DNA from: Lacrimispora indolis DSM 755
Lineage (GTDB): Bacteria; Bacillota; Clostridia; Lachnospirales; Lachnospiraceae
Assembly: GCF_000526995.1 (NCBI RefSeq)
Contig: NZ_AZUI01000001.1
Span: forward strand, 1,674,001 to 1,738,000
Direction of reading: 5' to 3'
DNA length: 64,000 bases
Shown here: positions 59,856-64,000 of the stretch, one piece after another
How the letters are laid out: every line of letters begins with the position of its first letter
Numbering within the stretch: the stretch's first letter is position 1
Made by a program: the position numbers and the translations under genes
Notes under the pieces: model-generated
What the model was told of the DNA's origin: nothing
Database searches by the model: none
What the model saw: the letters and a program-made list of their open reading frames with translations, nothing else

Positions 59856-60821
59856 CTACCACAGGGATGTTTCCGATATATTTCTGCTGATCGTATTGGC
59901 ACCGATCACCAGTGCAAACGCGATCAGTGAATTGAACAGGCTTACTGCGGCTCCAATTCCATAATTGCCTGACAAAATACCGATTCTTTGTTCAAAGGTG
60001 GAAAGCACATCTGCTGTCACATAAATGTTCGCATTGTATAAAAGCAAAACCCTTTCATAACCAATGGTCAGCATGCTTCCGATCCTCATAATGATCATGA
60101 TGATCAGAGTCGGAGCCATTCCCGGAAATGTGATAAAGCGGATTTCCTGAAATTTATTGCCGCCGTCTACTTTTAACGCCTCGTACAGAGAAGGGGAAAT
60201 TCCCATAATCGCTGCAAAATAAACGATGGAATTGTATCCGCTTTCCTTCCAGATCCCCACCATAATATAGAGAGGCCTGAAATAATTGGATTTCTGCATG
60301 ATGGACATTCCCGGCTCAATCAGTCCTATGTGCTGGAACAAAGAGGCAATGATTCCGCTTGAGCGGACACCGCTGTATACCAGCATAAGGGCAATGCCTG
60401 TAATCGTAACTTCTGAGAGAAAATGAGGCAGATAGGTGGCTGTCTGCGTCAATTTTCTGACCGTATCATTTCCGATTTCAGCAAATAACAAAGCCATGAT
60501 AATGGGGACGGGGAATCCGAATATAAGGCTGTAGGCACTGATGATAAAAGTATTTCTGAATGCCTGCCAGAACTCAACCTGATTGACACCTGCAACCAGG
60601 TTGATAAAATTGTCGATCCCCTTAAATTCACTTCCCCAGACTCCAAACTGAGGGTCAAACCGCTTAAATGCAATGAGAAGCCCTCCCATTGGCTTATAGG
60701 CCCACAAAACAAACCAGATCACCAGCGGAAGCAGGAGCACATACAAACGCCAATCCTTTCTCACCGCCTTCCATATCTTTTTTGTCTGCGGTTTTCGCAT
60801 CTTAACTTCTTCCGTTTCCAT
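59856..60821 (-). CDS. CUT1 ABC transporter permease (LplB/YteP type)
   Basis: 321 residues, six predicted helices, starting with a cytosolic basic leader (MRKPQTKKIWKAVRKDWRLYV). The first helix has YVLLLPLVIWFVLWAYKPMGG, typical of LplB. The EAA loop reads SPSLYEALKVDGGNKFQEIRFITFPGM. It overlaps the first gene of the operon by 20 bases. Together with the next permease it forms the channel of the oligosaccharide importer. Confidence 0.92.
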   Translation of the reverse strand: METEEVKMRKPQTKKIWKAVRKDWRLYVLLLPLVIWFVLWAYKPMGGLLIAFKRFDPQFGVWGSEFKGIDNFINLVAGVNQVEFWQAFRNTFIISAYSLIFGFPVPIIMALLFAEIGNDTVRKLTQTATYLPHFLSEVTITGIALMLVYSGVRSSGIIASLFQHIGLIEPGMSIMQKSNYFRPLYIMVGIWKESGYNSIVYFAAIMGISPSLYEALKVDGGNKFQEIRFITFPGMAPTLIIMIIMRIGSMLTIGYERVLLLYNANIYVTADVLSTFEQRIGILSGNYGIGAAVSLFNSLIAFALVIGANTISRNISETSLW

Positions 60822-61380
60822 TCCCTTCTCCTTCCATCTCAGTAAAATAATATCTCATATCACAGATAAGCCCTTTCCGCATTTGCAGCACACAGCACAC
60901 AATGATATTGATCATCAAAGGAAAAAATGTCGCCCCAAAATAATCCATGGCTCCTGTTAATTCTCCGGTCAGTAAAAATATAATCATTCCCTTTCCCGCA
61001 GACAGGCTGCAGTGAGAAAGAAAGATATAAAGCAGCAGAAAAACATGCCCGTTGGCAATGGTATCCCTGTTTCTGTGTCCATAAACCAGCATGGGAATTC
61101 CTATAAATGCATTTGACAAGACATAAAATAAAAATCCGGACCAAAACGGCATATCAGAAAACAGGATGCCGGGTATGCCTCCGATCATGGCTACTGCCAC
61201 TCCGGCCGCTCCCCAGCGGATCATGGATATGAGACAGAGGGCCATGGAAAAGCTGAAATAAAAGCTGCTGCTCCAAAATTTCAGAGTCTCATAGCTCATA
61301 ATCTCTGAAACAGCCGCAAGTATGGAAAAAAACAATAAGTCCAGATAACGGAAAGAAACAATTCCTTTTGTATTGTTCAT
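60802..61380 (-). CDS. Unrecognised membrane protein, first gene of the lyase operon
   Basis: 192 residues with five to six hydrophobic segments (YLDLLFFSILAAVSEIMSYETL; FYFSFSMALCLISMIRWGAAG; WSGFLFYVLSNAFIGIPML; HVFLLLYIFLSHCSLSAGKG; FFPLMINIIVCCVL). The layout of short helices and GAAGVAVAMIGGIPG loosely resembles ECF S-components, but I cannot assign it. It is directly behind the operator and promoter of the operon and overlaps the permease gene. Confidence 0.6.
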   Translation of the reverse strand: MNNTKGIVSFRYLDLLFFSILAAVSEIMSYETLKFWSSSFYFSFSMALCLISMIRWGAAGVAVAMIGGIPGILFSDMPFWSGFLFYVLSNAFIGIPMLVYGHRNRDTIANGHVFLLLYIFLSHCSLSAGKGMIIFLLTGELTGAMDYFGATFFPLMINIIVCCVLQMRKGLICDMRYYFTEMEGEGNGNGRS

Positions 61381-61449
61381 AATTAAGAACTCCGTTCACG
61401 ATATTGTTTAATAAATGAGATCTCTATAAAAGAGATCTTAAAACCGAAA

Positions 61450-61471
61450 AAGTTCATATATAAGAACTAAG
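61450..61471 (-). promoter_or_regulatory. Putative IclR operator, lyase operon
   Basis: Contains the perfect palindrome AGTTC-N8-GAACT (61451-61468). It lies just downstream of the -10 of the lyase operon promoter, where a bound repressor would block transcription. A close copy (18 of 22 bases) lies before the IclR gene. Confidence 0.65.
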
Positions 61472-61487
61472 TTTTTAACATGAGCAT

Positions 61488-61516
61488 ATTATACATTTCA
61501 TTTCTATTTTTGTCAA
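61488..61516 (-). promoter_or_regulatory. Promoter of the lyase operon
   Basis: TTGACA, 17-base spacer, TATAAT: a perfect consensus sigma-A promoter on the minus strand. Such a strong promoter implies tight repression. Confidence 0.85.
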
Positions 61517-61587
61517 TATAAATGTGCACTTTATATTGTTCTGCTACATATTAGCAATATTTCTTCTCAAAACAGGACAAATAATAA

Positions 61588-61648
61588 ATGCGAGAATGCC
61601 TTTTGCATTGCATTTCATCATGAAAAGCAAAAGGCGGTTTTCTCGCAT
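61588..61648 (-). terminator. Terminator of the iclR gene
   Basis: ATGCGAGAATGCCTTTTGC pairs with GCAAAAGGCGGTTTTCTCGCAT (two-base bulge), 20-base loop, T-rich after it on the minus strand (TTTATTATTT). Confidence 0.7.
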
Positions 61649-61682
61649 AGCTGACATTGTTTGTGAAATAAAAAAGAAGACA

Positions 61683-62438
61683 TCACGGATTGGGATGATA
61701 TCCTAAATTTTTTGATATGTTCATAGCCACTTCTTTTAACTCCTGGGCAACCTGCTCGTCATCAATGGATTCGTTGTAGATATCCGATAAGGAAACAGCC
61801 GCTGCCACTCTTCCTGAATAGTCAAAAATAGGGGCTCCGCAGCAGCTGGTAATATCCTCCAGTTCTCTCTGATCCAAGGAATATCCCCGCTCTTTTGTTT
61901 TCCTAAGCTCTTCCAGCAGCTGCTCTTTGGAAGTGATGGTGTAGTCTGTCAATGGCTTAAAATCAATCTTATCGATAATTGCGCTTTGTTCCTCTTTCGG
62001 CAAAAATGCAAGAATCGCCTTTCCAAGGGAAGTGGCATAGGCATCCTTTCTGGTTCCAATGGCGCATGAAGCCAGTCTGGCATTCTGAGCCACGTATTTA
62101 TGAACGTATACGATCTTGGTTCCGTTTAAAACTGCCACAAAAGCCGTTTTATTATATTTTTCAGCTATTGGCTGTAAATTTACGGTGCACTCTTTTATAA
62201 GGCTCATATCATCCACATACTTCATACCCAAAGAAAAGGTCTCTATTCCCAAACAATACTTTTTATCATTATCACGAAGGGTTGTAATATAATTCAACTC
62301 CAGCAATGACTGAACGATGACAAAAACACTGCTCTTAGCCATTCCCATTTCATTTGTAATCTCCTGTAAGGTGATCCCTCTTTTTCTGCTCGCTATCAAC
62401 TGCAAAATCATAAATGTGCGTTCCACGGTCCGATTCAT
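61683..62438 (-). CDS. IclR-family transcriptional regulator
   Basis: 251 residues. The winged helix (1-65) reads VERTFMILQLIASRKRGITLQEITNEMGMAKSSVFVIVQSL (seen in parts), and the ligand-binding domain starts near residue 80 (LGIETFSLGMKY), with ISSCCG-like ITSCCGAPIFDYSGRVAAAVSLS as effector-binding core. The family includes KdgR, which senses 2-keto-3-deoxygluconate, a product of uronate breakdown, so it fits the lyase operon next door. GGAGG lies 7 bases before the ATG. It has its own promoter with an operator copy, so it probably represses itself. Confidence 0.9.
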   Translation of the reverse strand: MNRTVERTFMILQLIASRKRGITLQEITNEMGMAKSSVFVIVQSLLELNYITTLRDNDKKYCLGIETFSLGMKYVDDMSLIKECTVNLQPIAEKYNKTAFVAVLNGTKIVYVHKYVAQNARLASCAIGTRKDAYATSLGKAILAFLPKEEQSAIIDKIDFKPLTDYTITSKEQLLEELRKTKERGYSLDQRELEDITSCCGAPIFDYSGRVAAAVSLSDIYNESIDDEQVAQELKEVAMNISKNLGYHPNP

Positions 62439-62451
62439 CTCATACCTCCGA

Positions 62452-62473
62452 AAGTTTATATATACGAATCAAA
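62452..62473 (-). promoter_or_regulatory. Putative IclR operator, iclR gene
   Basis: AAGTTTATATATACGAATCAA matches the lyase operon operator at 18 of 22 positions over the whole element, though its palindrome is less perfect. It lies between the -10 and the ribosome binding site. Confidence 0.6.
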
Positions 62474-62488
62474 TTCACAATTATATAG

Positions 62489-62517
62489 ATTGTATTCTTT
62501 TTTTGCTTTAGTGTCAA
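62489..62517 (-). promoter_or_regulatory. Promoter of the iclR gene
   Basis: TTGACA, 17-base spacer, TACAAT on the minus strand, upstream of the operator copy. Confidence 0.7.
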
Positions 62518-62584
62518 TATTGTATCACAATGTTCTGTCTTTTTGAAAAATATGCGAGATAAAATAACCGGAAACAATACAAAG

Positions 62585-62622
62585 CGCCGGGGAAATACTG
62601 AATATGCAGTATTTCCCCGGCG
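62585..62622 (-). terminator. Hairpin after the GH4 gene
   Basis: A perfect 16-bp stem (CGCCGGGGAAATACTG and complement) with a 6-base loop, 70 bases past the GH4 stop. The tract after it is only partly T-rich, but the stem is very stable. Confidence 0.7.
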
Positions 62623-62692
62623 TGTTAAAAACTCCCCTATTTTCAAACACCGGAATCAGATCCATCTGACACTGTTCCTGTAATTGATTGGT

Positions 62693-64000
62693 TTATTTTA
62701 ATTCCGGCCAATATTCCTTATTGGCTTCAATCATTTCATCCAAAATCTGTTTTGCCACCATGGCTGACGGTATGGTCTTATTCAATGTAAATGCCGCCAA
62801 AGCCTTGTCATAGCTTCCTTCTATTGCTGCTTCTACGATCAGCTTTTCACAAGCCTCCTGCTGCTCGACCATCCCTTTAAAGAAGGTGGGAATTTCCCCT
62901 ACTCTGGTAGCTTCCGGTCCTTCCTTGGTAATGTAGCAGGGAATTTCCACCATGGCATCGTCCGGCAAGTTCTTGACAGCGCCATTGTTCATGACCATAA
63001 CCAGATGGCGTTTCTTTAAATTAAACGCCAGGCTCATGGCCACTTCCACGATGAATTCTCCGTGAACGCCGGTAAAGAATGGAGTCATGTCAATTTCCCC
63101 TGTGGTTTCATACTGTTCCACTGCCTGGAAGATCCGTTTTTCCCTGCCGTCCATGACTTCATTGGCTCTCGTATAATTCTTGTCCGAATGCTTTACGATC
63201 TCATCCCCTAACAGATAATACTGCAGATAGGTATTGGGCAGATAATCCGGAAACATTCTCATTAAATTCTTTGCATTGTCAAAGGTATGCTTCCAGGAAG
63301 CGTCATTATGACGCACTTCGCTTCTTTCATCAGGAGGCATATAGCCATGCTCTCTTACATAAGCCTTTAATTCTTCCGTACGGTCCTCATCCCCTACACG
63401 GATCTTTGTAAACCAGCCAAAATGATTCAATCCAAAGTAATCCGGCACAATGTCTTTTCTGTCACAATCTAAAATGTTTGCCATGTTTCTCATGATTGCC
63501 ACGGGCATATCGCAAATATTTAAGATTCTGGCATTTGGACGGAGCTTATACATTGCCTTTGCAACAATGGCGGCCGGGTTGGAATAGTTTACGATCCAGT
63601 AATCCCTGCTTGCATATTTTTCACAGTAATCAATGACTTCCACCATTGGATAAATGGTTCTTAAGCCATATGCAAGGCCGCCTGGTCCGCAGGTTTCCTG
63701 GCCTACCACATCATATTTTAAAGGGATTTTCTCATCAAGCTCTCTCATGTGATATAATCCCACCCGCATCTGGGCAAAAATAAAATCTGCATCCTCAAAC
63801 GCTTCCTTCGGATCTGTGGTAAGAACCAGCTTCACCTCAGGATCAAACAGTTCAATGACCTTTTTTACCAAAACTCCAACTTTGTCCTGGCGTTCTTTGA
63901 AAGTATCATAAAGTCTTAATTCAGAAAGCTTAAATTGATCCTTCTGATCCAGCAGGCTTTTAACAATTCCCGGTGTATAAGTGCTGCCTCCGCCTACAAT
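62693..64000 (-). CDS. GH4 6-phospho-alpha-glucosidase, 5' end cut by window edge
   Basis: NAD- and manganese-dependent glycosidase of family GH4, about 436 residues visible. The frame stays open to the window edge and reads IVGGGSTYTPGIVKSLL there, the NAD-binding start, so only a few codons are missing. The motif that sets specificity in the family is CDMP (LNICDMPVAIMRN), which in GH4 marks 6-phospho-alpha-glucosidases; CNVP would mark beta-, CHS alpha-galactosidases and CHG alpha-glucuronidases. NYSNPAAIV and NHFGWFTKIRV are further family segments. A phosphotransferase importer for an alpha-glucoside such as maltose is expected beyond the edge. Confidence 0.9.
   Translation of the reverse strand: MVGGGSTYTPGIVKSLLDQKDQFKLSELRLYDTFKERQDKVGVLVKKVIELFDPEVKLVLTTDPKEAFEDADFIFAQMRVGLYHMRELDEKIPLKYDVVGQETCGPGGLAYGLRTIYPMVEVIDYCEKYASRDYWIVNYSNPAAIVAKAMYKLRPNARILNICDMPVAIMRNMANILDCDRKDIVPDYFGLNHFGWFTKIRVGDEDRTEELKAYVREHGYMPPDERSEVRHNDASWKHTFDNAKNLMRMFPDYLPNTYLQYYLLGDEIVKHSDKNYTRANEVMDGREKRIFQAVEQYETTGEIDMTPFFTGVHGEFIVEVAMSLAFNLKKRHLVMVMNNGAVKNLPDDAMVEIPCYITKEGPEATRVGEIPTFFKGMVEQQEACEKLIVEAAIEGSYDKALAAFTLNKTIPSAMVAKQILDEMIEANKEYWPELK

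Noticed and set aside
1..64000. CRISPR array, prophage, rRNA or tRNA genes
   Set aside because: No spaced direct repeats, structural phage genes, or rRNA/tRNA sequences were recognised anywhere in the window.

Overview
The window looks like the chromosome of a low-to-mid-GC, spore-forming anaerobe of the Lachnospiraceae, close to the Lacrimispora / [Clostridium] sphenoides-saccharolyticum group. Grounds for this are the paired GlgC/GlgD glycogen subunits, spoVG, meso-diaminopimelate dehydrogenase, a DnaD + DnaI-type loader pair, a Csp-like subtilase, CUT1 sugar transporters with lipoprotein receptors and group IIC-type intron debris. The family placement is inference; no rRNA or tRNA gene was seen.

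1-9.1 kb is core genome. A leftward group holds glgC-glgD-spoVG-ddh and a DUF3783 gene. A rightward group holds asnS and a YhaO/YhaN (SbcD/SbcC-like) nuclease pair. 9.1-21.1 kb is an accessory island full of broken mobile DNA: a complete IS4-type element whose transposase is split at a T8 run, a beheaded flavodoxin, a nitroreductase, a group II reverse transcriptase remnant, a GC-richer sugar-acid module (ArsR-type regulator, enolase-superfamily enzyme, CUT1 transporter), a decayed VanY peptidase, an IS91-type remnant with a small acidic partner, and a truncated group II intron directly behind the brnQ terminator, the typical group IIC target.

21.1-31.9 kb returns to core genes: brnQ, prs, a subtilisin-like protein whose catalytic serine is glycine, the dnaD-dnaI replication pair, a DnaA-box cluster behind murC, a protein built of three repeated units, and queT under a preQ1-I riboswitch. 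32.1-40.9 kb is a zinc-starvation locus. Nine leftward genes run from a small Cys-rich membrane protein through znuA-znuC-znuB, a CobW GTPase, a GTPase-permease fusion, a UPF0703/TIGR03943 partner and a three-cysteine L33 to a second CobW GTPase. A Fur-family (Zur-like) gene follows, with a nearly identical promoter.

40.9-48.6 kb is a sulfate-ester module: receptor, two permeases, two ATPases, cytosolic formylglycine-type sulfatase and a TauE/SafE exporter, opposite a divergent RpiR regulator. The two ATPases have lost complementary motifs, predicting one good and one dead ATP site. 48.7-62.4 kb is a polysaccharide-lyase operon of 13 genes on one strand. It holds a CUT1 transporter with five small membrane proteins, two heparinase II/III-type lyases, a KduD-like dehydrogenase and a KdgF-like cupin. 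It starts at a near-perfect promoter carrying an operator also present in front of the adjacent IclR regulator. The window ends inside a GH4 gene whose CDMP motif indicates a 6-phospho-alpha-glucosidase.
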